A stretch of 64,000 nt of DNA from Clonostachys chloroleuca (Eukaryota > Ascomycota > Sordariomycetes > Hypocreales > Bionectriaceae), in assembly GCA_037952775.1 (NCBI GenBank), contig JBANAY010000004.1:620001-684000 (forward strand), read 5' to 3'. The notes beneath the pieces are model-generated. The model was not told the DNA's origin, did no database searches, and saw nothing but the letters and a program-made list of their open reading frames with translations. The position numbers and the translations under genes are program-made. Shown one piece after another: positions 24,007 to 37,300 of the stretch (its first letter is position 1; every line of letters begins with the position of its first letter).

Positions 24007-25443
24007 AATCATCATCCTCGACCCCATCGCCGAGCCGGCTCATATAGGCAGGCCGCACAGCATCATGCTCGCTATCGGAACTGTGTTCTGACCCGTTCGT
24101 CTGCCTCCGTAGAGCGGAGGTCGTAGTGACGCGCTGGAGACGGGCATCAAGAGACGCCAGACGGCGGTGTCGATGATGCTCTTCCTCGGAAGCATCTGTG
24201 TCGCTGCCTGCCGTCGAGGCGTGGCCCGAGTAAGTGCCACCAAAGTCGCGGCCGACATGAAGATGGTCGTGATATCGAACGCTCTTCGGGTGAAGCCGAG
24301 CCTGGTTCTCTTTGTTGGCGCTATTCTGAGCACTGCTCATTTCCAGGATGTGGTCCTTAGTATCTTCATTCTCCTCATGATCTTGCTCATCCTCGTCATC
24401 ACCATCGGAGCTCGCTACGTGATGCACGTGATGCTTCCGGGGTGTCGCGGTGGTTATGGTGGTGCTGGTAGTCGTGGTAGTATGAACAGCGTCCGCGGAA
24501 GCCCCGTTCGTACCGCGAACGGAGTGTTCCACGTCTCGCTGCCTCAAAAGCTCCAAGTCCTCGCGTTTCTTGTAGTGGCTGCTGTGGTTGCAGCCGTCGG
24601 GGCACCCGCCCCAGCGGCGGGTGGCGACGAACGTCTTGTTCCGCTCCAGCTTGAAGTCATCGTGGTCCTTGCCCTCCTTAAGGGCGCGCTCGCGGCGCAG
24701 GTCGGACCAGGTCCGCAGCTTGTTCTCCAGGATGTACTTGCCGCTGTCCTGCTTGCGCATGATGAGGAACTCGCAGTGGTTGACGTTGCGGAGGTCCTCG
24801 AATTCCTCGACGGTGAAGTGGTACCACTTCATGAGGAAGACGCGGGACATGAGCCCGTGGGTGACGAGGACGCAGACGCTGGCGAAGTCGTCCTCGCCGA
24901 ACTGGCGCCACAGACTCTCGTTGAAGCCGCTGATGCGGTCGTAGGCGTCAGCGGCGCTTTCGCCGTTGGGGATGCGGTAGAAGAAGTGGCCGTAGTCGGC
25001 ACGCTCCTGCCACATGCGTTCCATCTCGGCGCTACATGGCTGGAAGTTACCAAAGTCCTGCTCGCGAAGCCGGGGCTCTTCGTATACCTTGATATCGGAG
25101 CGGCGGAAGGGCGAGGCCTCGTCGTCGTCCGAGGTCAACGTGGTGAGGATGCCCTCGGTGGTCTCGCGAGTGCGGCGGTAGGGCGAGGTGAAGAAGTGCA
25201 GGGTGTCGTCGGGGCGGAGGAGCTTGCGGAGGCGGCGGCCTGCCTCGTGAGCCTGGGCCCAGCCGTCGGAGGTCAATTTAACTCGGTGGTCGGGCGTGGT
25301 CTGGTGAATCTCGCGGCTCTCTAGCAAGAGGGGTGGAGGGGTTAGCTACCGGGGTGTGAAGGGCCATGGGGGAGGGGTGGGAACGTACTGTTTCCTTCGG
25401 ATTGGGCATGCCGGATCAAGATTATTAGACGTGGTTTCGCCAT
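23957..25443 (-). CDS. Histidine-phosphatase (phosphoglycerate mutase-like) protein
   Basis: A tiny first exon 25443-25389 encodes MAKPRLIILIRHAQSEGN and splices (GTACGT...TTGCTAG) to 25320-23957, giving 472 residues. The RHAQ motif with catalytic His12, the downstream SPYRRTRET, the acidic REQDFGNFQ and the second His in VTHGLMSRV define an active-type histidine phosphatase core (about residues 5-240). A less common CPDGCNH motif follows. The C-terminal 200 residues are low-complexity, rich in Asp, Glu, His, Ser and Thr. Similar fungal proteins include yeast Det1 (YDR051C), an acid phosphatase; this assignment is by memory and the substrate is unknown. The catalytic motif lies in the first exon, so a model lacking it would lose activity. 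Third codon positions between about 24600 and 25250 are strongly GC-rich, which opens a long antisense frame. The 3' end overlaps an 80-bp tandem duplication. Confidence 0.92.
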
Positions 25444-26362
25444 CGCGATTGAACAAACTGGCTATTGTTACAAGAAGAAGGCAAATGTGAAGCTGTTTGT
25501 GTTCGTCGCGAGTATGGCTGAATAATTTATATCTGTGGCATATACGGGATGAATCAAACAGCTAGTGGGGCAGGAAGATGCTTGTCAATGAAGGATATTG
25601 GTTCGAAGCTCAGGCACTCAATGAAGCGAGGGTATCTCAGTTAGATTACGACGGTGGCGGACGGGGGAAAAGGAGAGCTCGGGCGGAGGGAGCAGCAGCA
25701 AAGAAGGCGGTGGTTATGCAGAGAAGGAGGCAACCCGACATTATTAAGGTTGGATAGAAGTTTGGCCAACGGGGAGGGAAGCATGTGTCAGCGCCTATAG
25801 AGTCTCGCCTTTAGCCTTAGTAGGGACAGGTCGAGCCCGGCCATTGGCTGGCTGCCCGGCAGTGAAACTCCAGCCAGAGAGCCATTACGTATTGCGGGAC
25901 GGTGACAATGAAGCAGGGCAAGATGCCTGCACACTGCCCAAGGGCTCTTGGTCCGTTGCCCAAGTTGCCAGGCCACCGGGTGGATGTGATTCAAAGCAGC
26001 ATTCCCCCGGTAAATTGAGTACACGATGCCACTGAGACTTACATAGCAACACACCACGGTGCTACCGATATATCCCACCAGGAACATTTCCATACTCTTA
26101 TCTTATCGGCACCCATGTCCGTCCCTCACGTATGATCTACCCGAGACAGGCATTTTTTTCGCCAGTCTCAACCTCAGTCTCCCATCTACGTTCGTTCGAC
26201 GCACGCGACCTTCGTTTAAACCAGCAACCAACCCTTTGAATAGGCACACCCTCATCACCTCACCTCGTGTAGCCTCTCATACATCCAAGGCTCCCCCGTA
26301 TCCCCATTCAAACAAACAACACACGCCGCGTCCTCGGCCGCGCCTCGTCCCAACCGCGCATC
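25444..26362. other. Divergent promoter region of histidine-phosphatase and PRKRIP1-like genes
   Basis: No coding signal. The part next to the PRKRIP1-like start is C-rich with CA/CCAA words, typical of a fungal 5' leader. Confidence 0.55.
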
Positions 26363-26992
26363 ATGTCCGGAGAAGGCCCCGAGTCCATCCCAACGTCCGC
26401 GGACCCCAAGTCCCGACGTCCCACCAAGAAGCGCGCCCTCACCCCGGTGTCCGCCCAGGCCGCCACCGTCGACGCCCTCTTCGCCCGCCCCGACCAGGAG
26501 ATCAGCGTCCCGCCCCTCGGCGGCGCAGCGTCGCTCAAGAAGCGCGCGGCGCCCCCGGAGATCGTCGCCAACGTCCAAGGGAGCAGCGCGGGCGCGGGCA
26601 GCGGCGAGTTCCACGTTTACAAGGCCTCACGACGGCGCGAGTACGAGCGCCTGCGGGAGATGGACCAGGAGCTCGCGCGGGAGAAGCAGCAGGAGGAGTT
26701 TGAGAAGCACAAGGACGAGCTGGATCGCAAGGATGACGAGAGGACGAGGAAGAACAGGGAGAAGAGGGAGAAGATGAAGGCGCGGAAGGCGAAGAAGGGC
26801 AAGGGAGGCACTAACGGGGATGCGAAGGCGCCCGCGGCAGCAGATGGTGCGGGAGGTGACGGCAAGGCTGCTAAAGTACAGCCTCGGCAAGCCAAAGCGG
26901 GTGGTGATGAGGGAAAGGGTGGTGAAGAAGGCAGCGAAACGGCCGTTTCGTCTGCACAGGCGGTTGGTCTGGTCATTCATGATGACGACTGA
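26363..26992 (+). CDS. PRKRIP1/DUF1168-family splicing-associated protein
   Basis: Single exon, 209 residues. The conserved core at about residues 80-150 begins GEFHVYKASRRREYERL and continues as a long, highly charged helix with the pattern of DUF1168, including DDERTRKNREKREKMKARK. Human PRKRIP1 is a component of the activated and catalytic-step spliceosome, where its long helix bridges U2 and NTC-related parts; in this fungus the same role is inferred. The N-terminus has a conserved-looking KKRALTPVSAQAATVDALF segment, and the C-terminus is Gly/Ala/Lys-rich and ends in an acidic DDD. The start ATG follows a pyrimidine-rich leader with A at position -3. It is divergent from the histidine-phosphatase gene and convergent with CCT3. 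Confidence 0.92.
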   Translation: MSGEGPESIPTSADPKSRRPTKKRALTPVSAQAATVDALFARPDQEISVPPLGGAASLKKRAAPPEIVANVQGSSAGAGSGEFHVYKASRRREYERLREMDQELAREKQQEEFEKHKDELDRKDDERTRKNREKREKMKARKAKKGKGGTNGDAKAPAAADGAGGDGKAAKVQPRQAKAGGDEGKGGEEGSETAVSSAQAVGLVIHDDD

Positions 26993-27308
26993 GACCTTAG
27001 ACTGAAGTGGTTAGAAAATGGCGTTTGTTTCATAGCATTGTAATTATAGATGATACCCGCGACTCTTCAGCTGAGCATCGCAGCTTTTATGTACTTCTGC
27101 CGCCCGAAAGCATCTAGATTGTGTTTTGTTTCGGTTCTCTTTTCGCCTATAAGGGTCTATCTTTTTTAAGGTTGTTCAAACAGTTTGGGGCCCGGGTATG
27201 GCCAGCTCAAGTATGTGCAAGCATCAGTATTTCATACATCCACCACCCAGATCCCTATTATCCCACAGACTTTAACCAGATCCGTATACTTCCCCCAGAG
27301 GCTGTATC
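26993..27308. other. Convergent 3' flanks of PRKRIP1-like and CCT3 genes
   Basis: A short 316-base interval between two stop codons with T-rich segments suited to 3' UTRs and poly(A) sites. Nothing else is seen. Confidence 0.6.
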
Positions 27309-29297
27309 TTATTCTTCCCCACCAGCCCCGGGAGCTCTGCCTTGATGGCCTTTTCGGGCGCTGCAAATGTCATCTACACGAAGCAGCAAGCAGGCAGCCT
27401 AAGTGAATGTTAGTTGAGTCATTATTATCAACAGCTGATGTGAAAAGAATGTGCATACCTCGATAGCGGTCTTGATACTCTGAAGCTTGATAGCCTCGGG
27501 CTCCCAGACATTGTATTCCTTCATATCCACAATAGTACCAGTGTCACCGTTCACACCCCACGAGCTGTTGCCCTCGGCCTGCTTGGCACGTAGGTCTGTC
27601 AGGACACGCACGGGGCTCTTGCCGGCGTTCTGAACCAGCGTCCGGGGAATAACCTCGAGGGCGTCTGCGACGGCCTTGTATGGCCACTGTTGAACTCCCT
27701 CGATGCTCCTAGCCAGCTCGTTCAGGCGTACGGACACGGCCATCTCGGTAGCACCACCACCAGGCGACAGGCGAGGGTGGAACATGACGTTGCGGGCAAC
27801 GCCCATGGCATCATGCAAATTGCGCTCAATCTCGTTGAGCACATCCTTGGAGGGACCGCGGAGGAGGACTGTGCAGGCCTTGGGGTCCTGGCACTTGGTA
27901 AGGAAAGTAAAGTACTCGTCGCCAATCTTCTCAATCTCGAACAGGCCACATCGGGTGCCCACGTCAGTCTCCTGGAGATCATCGACTCGGTTGACAATAG
28001 TGGCGCCTGTAGCGCGGGCTATTCTGTTGTTGTCGGTCTTTCGGACTCGGCGAAGAGCTGTGATGTTAGCTTTAACAAAGAAGTGCTGTGCGAGATCTAA
28101 CAGGTCACGATGTTAGCGGTGGCTTAATGATGGTTGTTGTGTAATTCCAGGGCAAGAAGATAAGACTCACCTGAGACACCCTTTTCGGTGATGACGAGAT
28201 CGGGCTTGACTGCGATAATGGCCTCGCACATGGCCTTGACCTGCTCCTCCTCGATTTGTAGGATACGGTTCCAGTCCTCCTCCTTCGTGATCTCAATGTT
28301 GGTCTGTGACTCTCCTTTCTTGTACTCGAGCGGGCAGTCCAAAAGGACGATTCTGGGGTTCTCTATGCGCCTTCGCATCTTGGGGTGTGTGATATCCTTG
28401 TTCACCATAACTCCGTCCAACACCTGGCTGTCCTCGATCTGACCTCCGGGGACCTTCTCGATTCGGGCATATCGCTTGATATCGACCTCGGTCTTTCCGT
28501 TGCCAGCCTCCCAAGTGACTGTGCGGACAGCCGTGAGTGCCAGAGAGCACATCTGGTCCATCCACCTGGAGACAAACTTGGTGCCAATGGAGGATGAGAT
28601 AAGCTGGCCCATGGCCTCGTCGTCGTTGATATCAATAGGCTTGGAGATTTCGTCGATGATTTCAAGAGCGTCCTTCAGCGCACGCTTGAAGGCGGAGATG
28701 ATCACTACGGGGTGGATGTTGCGTTCGAGCTGGGGGAGAGCGTGGGCCAGGATTTCACCAGCTAGATAACCCATGTCAATAATCCAAACTTTTGGGCGGG
28801 CTATGCAGTATCCCGAGACTCACCTAGGATGATGACAGTGGTTGTGCCATCGCCAACCTCTTCGTCCTGTGTCCGGCTGAGCTCGATCATGCTCTTGGCG
28901 GCGGGATGTGACACCTCGATCTCTCGTAGAATAGCATGGCCGTCGTTCGTAAGCACGATACCTCCCATGGGGTCAAGCAGCATCTTCAGCATGGCCTTGG
29001 GTCCAAGACATGATCGAATGATGTCGGCGACACTGGCCCGACGTTAGCGGGCTTTTCTATCATACCGATGCAGCGGCCGTGGAAAGCGGATATGGGGATT
29101 CGGCGGGGGGAAACAGGACATACGTCTTGGCGGCAGCAATGTTGGACATCTGAGCTTGTCTTCCAACCTGCCTCTCACCACTATTGGTGTCTGCAGCATC
29201 TTGTCAGCTTCGGGTCCGCGATCCCATCAGGGGAAGCTATGGAAGCTTCGAGGCCTGCAAGTTTCTACTCACTCATAACCAACACCGGAGCCTGCAT
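27309..29297 (-). CDS. CCT3: T-complex protein 1 subunit gamma (CCT3)
   Basis: Six exons (29297-29273, 29190-29124, 29032-28824, 28761-28171, 28096-27459, 27398-27309) keep phase throughout and give 539 residues, the normal length. CCT3 is one of eight subunits of the cytosolic chaperonin TRiC/CCT, which folds actin, tubulin and other proteins with ATP. Visible group II chaperonin motifs are [16 protein letters not shown] and [11 protein letters not shown] near the N-terminus, the ATPase motif [11 protein letters not shown] near residue 92, [10 protein letters not shown], and a C-terminal [18 protein letters not shown] followed by LLRVDDI. All introns have GTNNGT-type donors (GTGAGT, GTATGT, GTATGC) and are under 100 bases. 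The last exon encodes 29 residues and would be missed if translation ran through the GTATGC donor. The high intron number for a short gene is usual for this gene in filamentous ascomycetes. The start has an ACC ATG context. Confidence 0.98.
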
Positions 29298-29951
29298 GGT
29301 GGGCAACTTTGTTCGCTCGACGCAACAGAGAAAACTTAGGGAAAGATACCACGGGCGATTGAAAGCAAAGAGAAATTCCCAAGAATCGGCCGCAAGAGTT
29401 GTTCTGGTTGCCGGAAGCTTGGTGAATTTGGACTGGAGCCTGGTCTGGACGTGGGTTTGGAGGGGCGCACACCAGAAAATGTTCCCTGAATCTAGAGTGG
29501 GGCCTCTTTGGCGGGGAGCCTCTGATTTTCCACCGCTGCAGCCAATAGATTAAGGATGCAAGTTATCCCGTCCCGCCCCAATCTTCCACCGCCATCTATC
29601 ACGATATCAACGACGACAGAGGACAAGTTGTTTGCTTTAATAATCAGAATGTTAGATTGGCCCATCAACAGCTAGCTAACGAATATGCCAACCCAGAACA
29701 ACTCAATGCTAAGACTAACCACTTTAACTCCCAGCCTGTGCAAATATCCCCCTTTCTTTCAAATGTGATCTCTCTATATCGCAGAAACCACCTCCAGGGC
29801 GGTCAAATCAGTATGAAAGACCCGCTTTCCTCTCTTGTCCAGTAAAGAAATACCGTCGTTCAACCACCTCGAGATGGTGATATGAAAGGAATATTGGAAT
29901 AAACCGCTGTGGTCGCTCTAGATTTCGGCTCCCTCTCCCACACTGTAATAC
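29298..29951. other. Interval between CCT3 start and the 420-residue gene's stop
   Basis: It holds the CCT3 promoter on the left and the 3' flank of the next minus-strand gene on the right. No coding signal. Confidence 0.55.
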
Positions 29952-31326
29952 TTATCTTTTGTCTGCCTTTCTCTCAGCAGGCTCAAGTTCCACAAACTTA
30001 GCGCCGGGTTTGGAGACCACTTCGACTAGGCATTCAAATCTCTCCATGTCCGCCTGCACCGCTTCCCAAGACAGCGCATCGATGGCCGCGAGATTCCGAA
30101 ACTGCTTCCACCATCGCCGTCCCCTATTTCTGCGAGTGCTGGGCATTTTCGACACCCAAAGAAAATTCTTGGGACCATCGAGATTCGAGGCAACCACCTC
30201 GGGCGCATCGCTGCAGATCATGTTTGGGACGCCATCTTTCGTTAGCTGAAGTGACATCGTGAGCTGCTTCGTTGAGTTTGAGTAACTGGCACTCAGTTGC
30301 ATGACCTGCCGCTTAGGCATGGCGATGATCACCCATGAATTCGGTAGGTTTCGAATCTCTGAGGGAAATCGACCGTCTCCTACAGCCAGCGGTTTCTCGA
30401 TCTTGAACCAGGTCCATGTTCGTGTAGCTCCTGAATATGAGGTTCTGGGGGCGACGTTAGCAAATTCAAGTCCATCTTGAAAAGGGAAGACACAGAGACA
30501 TACACGTTGGCCTCGTACAGCGTAATTTTGCCCACCTTGTCATCAATCACCAAGTCACCAAACTCCATTTGCTCCCACGTCTGCTCAGACGGACCCAGCT
30601 GGAACATTTCCTTGCAGATTTCGCAGCCATTTCTACTGAAGACGAGAGACTCGACTTCCAATTTGCGATATCCATTTGTGCGGCAGGCCAACTCGAGTTG
30701 ACGGCGCACATCCGTTATCCTGAAGTCATCACCTACGGCCCTGGCTTCTTCAGCCTTCAGACCATTGTAGCAATACTTGAGGTCGTCCCAGTAAGGCATG
30801 AAACGGCGGGGATTCCGAGCTCCTGTCACGGCCTGGAGTCTTTGGCTTGCGGCGTGTCTGTACTCGGTTGGTCAGCTTGGCCTGTCTTCCCTTGAGGACT
30901 GCGCGCTTACACAGGATACAGCCCGTCGGGTGTCGAAGGATCCTCATGATGTGTGAACCCGAACTGATCACCTATCGCTTTCTGAGCGTCGGAAAGGGAC
31001 TCAAATGGCTTGGAGGGACTTCTCCTATAAGACCCAAAGCCGTGATGGGAGATGGTCTCCACGAAAGATGAGTAAACCGCATCTCTCTTCCTGTTCTCTC
31101 GAGATACCCCCATTGCTATGCCCAGTTGTAGCTTCTCCCACACAGACAGCTTCATCTTCGAGTAAAAAATGAGATTCGTGTTGGAGTGTTCGTTTTCGGG
31201 TGCCAAACAAGACGATGTTCCAGCATCGCCCTCGACTCTGCGTTTCTTAGTTCCCATCATGAAACCATCTTCAATGCTTTCATCTGAGATTCTGGCAGCA
31301 GGCCTTTTTCTCCTGGCGTGTTGCAT
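29952..31326 (-). CDS. Hypothetical nuclear-type protein, 420 residues
   Basis: Exons 31326-30911, 30857-30504 and 30444-29952 join in phase through 53- and 59-base introns (GTAAGC and GTATGT donors, TACAG and CCCAG acceptors). I do not recognise the protein. The N-terminus has two basic clusters, RRKRPAAR and TKKRRVEG, resembling nuclear localisation signals. The middle has YWDDLKYCYNGL and a Cys pair in GCEICKEMF. The C-terminal third alternates short hydrophobic strands (SWVIIAMPKRQVMQL) with a Trp/Arg-rich RNRGRRWWKQF segment. Intron signals, phase-consistent exon joins and non-random composition support a real gene even without a family. It shares orientation with CCT3, about 650 bases from its start. 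Function unknown. Confidence 0.72.
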
Positions 31327-34300
31327 ACTAAGCGATTGAAGTGAAGGAGAGTACCTGGAACAAAGAGCAGTGCCTGTAGTTGTCGGATGCGGTGAAAGGT
31401 GACAAGGCGCTGGCTTGTTAATAAAATGTCAAAATATCTCTATTGAAGAAACTATCGCTTGATATACCCAGCCAAGTTCACCTGGTCCTCAGTTCTTCGA
31501 ACCACGAGAACAAAGCTCTATTGTGTCAAGTTCTTCCCTATTGTTAGAGGATGGTGAATGTCTGCCGTTTTGCAGTTACTAGGCGCTAGCCAGGCGAACA
31601 GGCAGAAAGGCAAGTGACTCGTGAATGCCCTCCTCCTCACCGTGGCCTGGCTCTTTTCAAATACTGAAAAGGCCGAAGTAGGTTATTAGGAGCCCCAGAG
31701 ATCGATCAATAAATATTTGCCAAGAACTTGATTTTTGATTGAAAGAATACTAATTCTGACAAGGCAGGAGCAGGGCGGGAGCAACTTGCCTTGAGCATCA
31801 ATGAGAGACTCAGCTCACAATCCGCCTGCACAGATTTCTTCATCTGCGGTCAATTCGCGTAGTTAGTAATTTCTAAAGCTACCTATGATCGGGCGATTAA
31901 AAGAATCACTGGGGTTTTCGCCGCAACGCCTCCAATTTCGACTTCCCATCAAGAACTACTCGATAGGCGCAACAACAATCACCCTCGCGCTCAATCGGAC
32001 AATGCCCCAGTAATCCATACTTCCGGGCTTTCTGCGACAAAGGTTGAGTTTTAGTCTCAGCTGTTTTGAGAGAGGATGAACAGACAAACACATTGTGAAA
32101 GCCATCAAAACCATAACCCTCAGAATCCTTCTCCCTTTTACGCCCACGTAGATTCATACTCCTAAACCAGGTACATGGGCAAAGGCTTGTGGCGGTAACC
32201 TCTCAGACAACACACAACCAACGGATTCCCTAAGTAAAACAGGTGGTCGTGTTCAAGCGGCTCGTGATTTCTCAATGAACCAAGCGTAAACCCAAAGTGA
32301 ATATTCCCCTCAGGCAAAGTCAGACTGCGTGCCGTTTAAAAAACCAAACGGCATGAGCCACCCATTGCCCTCGCAAGACTCAGAATGAAGGTCTACCTCA
32401 GTTTGTCTATACGCCCCAAACCACCACGGAAAGGATCCGCCAGCCAACGTCCCGCGCAGCTGCTCCCTCATCTCCCCTGAGATCGAGATCGAGTGCTGAG
32501 ACCGAGATAGCCAACCGGTGAGCGGAACTACCCAAGCGAGGCTACAGCCTCAAAAATCTCTAAATAGAGAGCAGATCGAGATCGATTTTTTCAAAGCCAC
32601 ACATCTGATATGCCATGTTGCACCAAAAAATGAGACAAGGTCAGTGTGTGGCATGTCTTGGGGATCCAGAAAGCGCAGCCCCCGTGCGCATGAAACCCGG
32701 TGGACAGGATAAACACCTTCCAGCTGCCCTCTCTTCCAGATTTCTGCCTTTTTTTTTCCATGTCCGAGTTGCCGAGGTCTGGAACGAGCGGTATCCGACG
32801 TGGCTGAGATCTCAGAGACACAAAGGTGGAGGTGAAAAAGGGGATTGTCTTACCTTCCCATACCTACATCATCAATCAGCGTCGGGAGGGGGGGAGGCAA
32901 GAGATGCTTCCTTTTCGGAAAGTGCCTGTCATCATTACCTGTGGATCATGACGACGAGGAGTATTTGAAGAAAAATTTTCGTCTTCTGTCAAGGGAACAG
33001 TCTGCTTGGAAGATATACACAAAGACACACATTGGCACAAACCAAGAACGATGCTTCACTATGAGTCTAATACAATCATCGATAAATACTTACCAAGTAT
33101 TCACAATATTCTAATTGGCCTAAATGCAAAGGCAGACAAACGAAAACCAAGCAAGGGACACCGCATGGCCATCGGCCGATCCACCATCCAAGTTTCAAGC
33201 GACCGTCCAGGCCCTCCTGAGAGGAGTTCTCACATTTCCAACGTGCCCAAGTCTCAACCTGGTGAGACACGATGTGCACTCCAGCAGAAGCATTGTTCCC
33301 AAGTAAGTCAGCAGAGGAATGCAGCCAAGTTCCTTCACAGTCTGAGCACAAAAACTAGGCACCCGTCGCAGCTTAGCGGGCACCTGGGCGTTTTTTGGGG
33401 GTCCTTGCGTCGAGTCCGAGACATTTGCAATTGGCATAAAGTACACACGTCAGTGTTGAACGGGGGAGAAAGCCAGTCGTCCGACGGCAAGTTCCTAAGA
33501 AGCTTGCGAGATCCCAACATCCCAATGGCACGCGAGTTATGCATCAAAATCACAGTCCTTGAGAGGTTCACAACGGAGGGCAATCATTCATCACATGAAA
33601 CTACAACGCATTAAACATTTTCCACGTAGAGAAGCTTGACAGAAAGCTTGGCTAGGGTACTGCCAGAAAGATGCCTGTCTAGTAGCTTTTCAAAGAGGGG
33701 GCCTTGTTCCGCACGCTGGCTGCACCAGGCACCATACCATTGGGAAACAGCTTGAGCCGACTAAGAGGGTCCCAAAATATTGCGAAACAGACATGTTGTT
33801 GGAGGCAGCGAATAGGCTTCTTTGCCGGCAGCCACCATAGCCCAACCTTGGCCCCGGTTTCCTGCCACTTGGCACGGCCGTGATAGAAGGCGATGGAAGG
33901 GTGGAAGGGGGGGGGGCGTGTGCGATTCCGGCCACTTGGAGCAGACGCAGAAGCAAAAGGACGAACTGGGTGAGACAGCTGGCAGCTTCCTATTGATCCA
34001 GAGCACGCATCAACACGCATTAAAACGTGGATGCAGATCCGTGTGGTCCTTGCGGCTCACGCCCACAGATCCTCAGGTAGTGATGCATAAAGCAGGCTGA
34101 CAAGATCCGCGACCCCAGTAATGCATTGACAATAGTGCAATAGACATTACAATTGCATCAAGGCAAGATCCTCAGAGCCTGCAAGCTTTGCTAGATTCGG
34201 CAGAGGATACATATGTTGTTGCACAAAGGGAATCGCTGTCTGCCTTTTACAAACTCTCGGCCTGCATCAATTATGCGTGGGGCCCTCCCAGTACCCACGT

Positions 34301-37300
34301 AAGCTTGGACGGTGTCTGGCGAATAGAAAATGGCCGGCCAGTGCGTAGCATAGATAGATGCACGCCAGTGAGACTCCGAGTTGTGCACCTTGACGAAGAC
34401 GGGCTGTGTGAGCCGTATGTTAAAAAAACTGTCGCCAGAAAGAGTATCAAAATTAATGGGCGTCATCAAGAGGGAGGCAAGTCAGCGTCCATTTAGCCAA
34501 CATCGTGTCAGGTCAGAAAAGATTGAAAGCAAGATGAACAGACTTTGTTTTTCCATGATGTGGCGGCTGGGGAGAAATTGCCACACTCATCAAGATTTGC
34601 ACATGGATGAAAGTTGCAGATCAACCGGACAAAAAAGGCCGTGGGCAGGACAGCTCTGGCAACCGGCCTAATCAATGACCCTTCTGGGCGACGAGAGTGC
34701 TCGTGAAACGTACAGCAGAAATGCGACAGCAACGCTAGCATTGGTAGAGCAAACACGTACGAGCAGACGCCTGCGCTCGTACGTCTTTCGGAGCTGTCCG
34801 GCGTCAGTTTCCGGGTTCCGAGACGGGCCCCAAGTGGGCTGAGAGATGTCGGCAAGCTGCATCATGACGGATGGATGGGAGCCGGTTTTCCCAATTACCG
34901 CTTACATGGGAGGGAGAGAATAGGAAGGTAGCAGGGAGTCATTGGATGGCAGTTGAGTTATTTCCCCGAGAAATGCCGTGTTTTCTCCCGTCGCTTGGCC
35001 AGAAGACGGGGGATGACGAATGACGTCGCAGTGCCTGAAACCACATCTTGCTTCTATTGGAGACAGCACAGAAGCAGCTTGCTCACGTTGGACGCCCTGA
35101 GAGACCGAGCCGCTGAGCTCTGCACAATTGTAGGACAAAGATGGGGCCCTGGCCCTTGCGGTGCTATTTCCAGAGTTCGCTGCTTCAGAAGTTGGAAGGG
35201 GAGCAGGAAAATAAGGCAAGTACCCAAGGTAGAGTGCAAGGTATTACTAAGATCCATTTAGATTAGATTTGCTCGTCAATGCCAGCAAGACGGCAGAGCT
35301 GCTTGATCTCGTCCTGCCTTGCACTAATCCACCAAGGCGTAGTGCAGATTGTCCTCCGCCCATGCCCAAGCATCCACTTAATATCACCACTATCCATCGC
35401 TAATCCGTAGCAGCCGGGTCTAGCCCTGCTGCCTTGAGGCCCGTCTCCCGGGTTTGGCAGTGGGTACACGACCAGTAGGCTGTAACGACCAGTGACTCAA
35501 CTCAGCGCGACAACGGCTCTGGCTGGCACACGTGTATTGTTTTGCTCCATACGGCATCGTCGAGAAGGTGCAATTTTTCACGGCAGTGCACGGTTCATGA
35601 TCAAAGGGGGTGGTGTGTGAGGCGGCAGCCTGTGCATTTCGCAAGGCTGACGATCCACGGGCAGGAATGGGAAAAAGATGCCAGGACATCTCGCGATTGG
35701 ACGGGAAGACCTCCTCCTGACACAACACCAATGTTGCAGTTCTTATGACGTTTCTTCCCGCCCAAGGTGAGAGCCCAAGGTGACCCGTCGGAACTCACCG
35801 GTCAAGCAAGAGAGGCGTGCTTGAAGCTTCAACCCAGGAAAAATTTTCTGGGGCCATCCTCAAACCTTCGATGCCTAGCGCAGCCTTTCCCTTCGTCTAA
35901 ACAAAGCAGAGCGCAGAGCCCCGGTGAAAAACCTGGGCGCTCCCTCGCAGGACCCGCCCGGTAGGTCTGATCAGGCTAGCGGCAGCAATCGCCGTCCAAA
36001 GTTGTGAAATCTTATTTATGGTGCCCGCCGTGACCGATCATGATCACAACGTCGCCGATACCGCTCTATCTCTCTCCACATCACGAAAGGGAGAGCCCGA
36101 GACTCGTGCTAAGACTAACGATCGGCCTCTGGAGCTAGGCATCTTACGTGCTTTGTACAACACATGGTATGAGGATCGGAAAAATTTTACATGCCCAGCG
36201 GTCGTCGAATTCGGACACCCGCGGCAGGCAGCGTCTAATAATAATCATTCCTGTTTAATTCCTTATGGAGGGGGAAAGGGGGGGAGGAGGGAAACGACCG
36301 TTGTAATAGCATGACACCAATATACATGGCCCTCCTTGACGAGAAAAGAAACTTTCCAGTTGTGCATCCGTGGCGCCTTGCATTTTGCCTCCCGCCCTTC
36401 TCCCTACCAATGTCTGGGGTGACAAGGTTGTGGTGGTGTGGGTGCTTTTCCTGTACGCATGTACATATATACGAATTCGTTGGGGACGGAACAATACCCT
36501 TGGCACCAATCAGCAAGGCTGCCGAAAGCCTTTCTGACTGTATGCTTCTAGGACTCTGCCGTGCGACCATCCAGGTTTGCAGGAGATCTGCCTCGTGTGC
36601 TACCCTCAGTTGCCTGCGGTGAGGGTCAGAAGAAGCAAAAAACTGGGGAGTCTCATGCAGAGGGTGGACATCAAGGAACAGGTCATTCTCAAGAGGGACG
36701 AGTATATCGATGGGTATCATGTGCTTGTATTCAACGATTTTGATTCATTGTGTGTGCTGTTTGACCAAATGATTCAATCTCGCCCATCAAATGCTATGCC
36801 ATGCTATGCTTCACCAGTCCTTCAAACCAACCAGTACAGGATATAGATATCATTTCAAAATTCAATGTTCCCTCAACCTGCCTAATCGTGGTCAAGGTTG
36901 TTTCTTTGCGCCAGTGTCCCTGATCGTTCAAAATTCCAAATACGCCAATCTTAAAAGGCTGATCAAATTGCCTGCCAACACCGAATAATCATGATGGCCC
37001 GCCTGGAGCAAGTGGCATCCGTACAAGTCATCGTGCCAACGTCCATCTCTAGATGAGGGTATTGTATCCAATGACCCTTATCGTACTGCCCTGCCGATGC
37101 AGAGCTTGCCAATGCCGTCGGTGAAGGCTGGCCTTCCAAATTGTAATAATAAAATCAAATCGCCATTCTTTTCTTTTGATGCACCCCGCCGATACAGATG
37201 CTTGTATTTTTGTTACAACAGTAGAACTCAAGGAAATGTGTGTATATGTGAGCGTGTGAAGAGTGTTTTTTTGGTGGAGTGAGATAAGGGACGTGCCACC

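Noticed and set aside
24167..25324. 385-codon open frame on the plus strand
   Set aside because: Antisense to the histidine-phosphatase gene. Its Val/Ala/Leu-rich composition is the complement of GC-ending sense codons, and the sense strand has the catalytic motifs.
33006..33614. 202-codon open frame
   Set aside because: Low-information sequence rich in His, Ser and Lys, with no splice partners or conserved motif.
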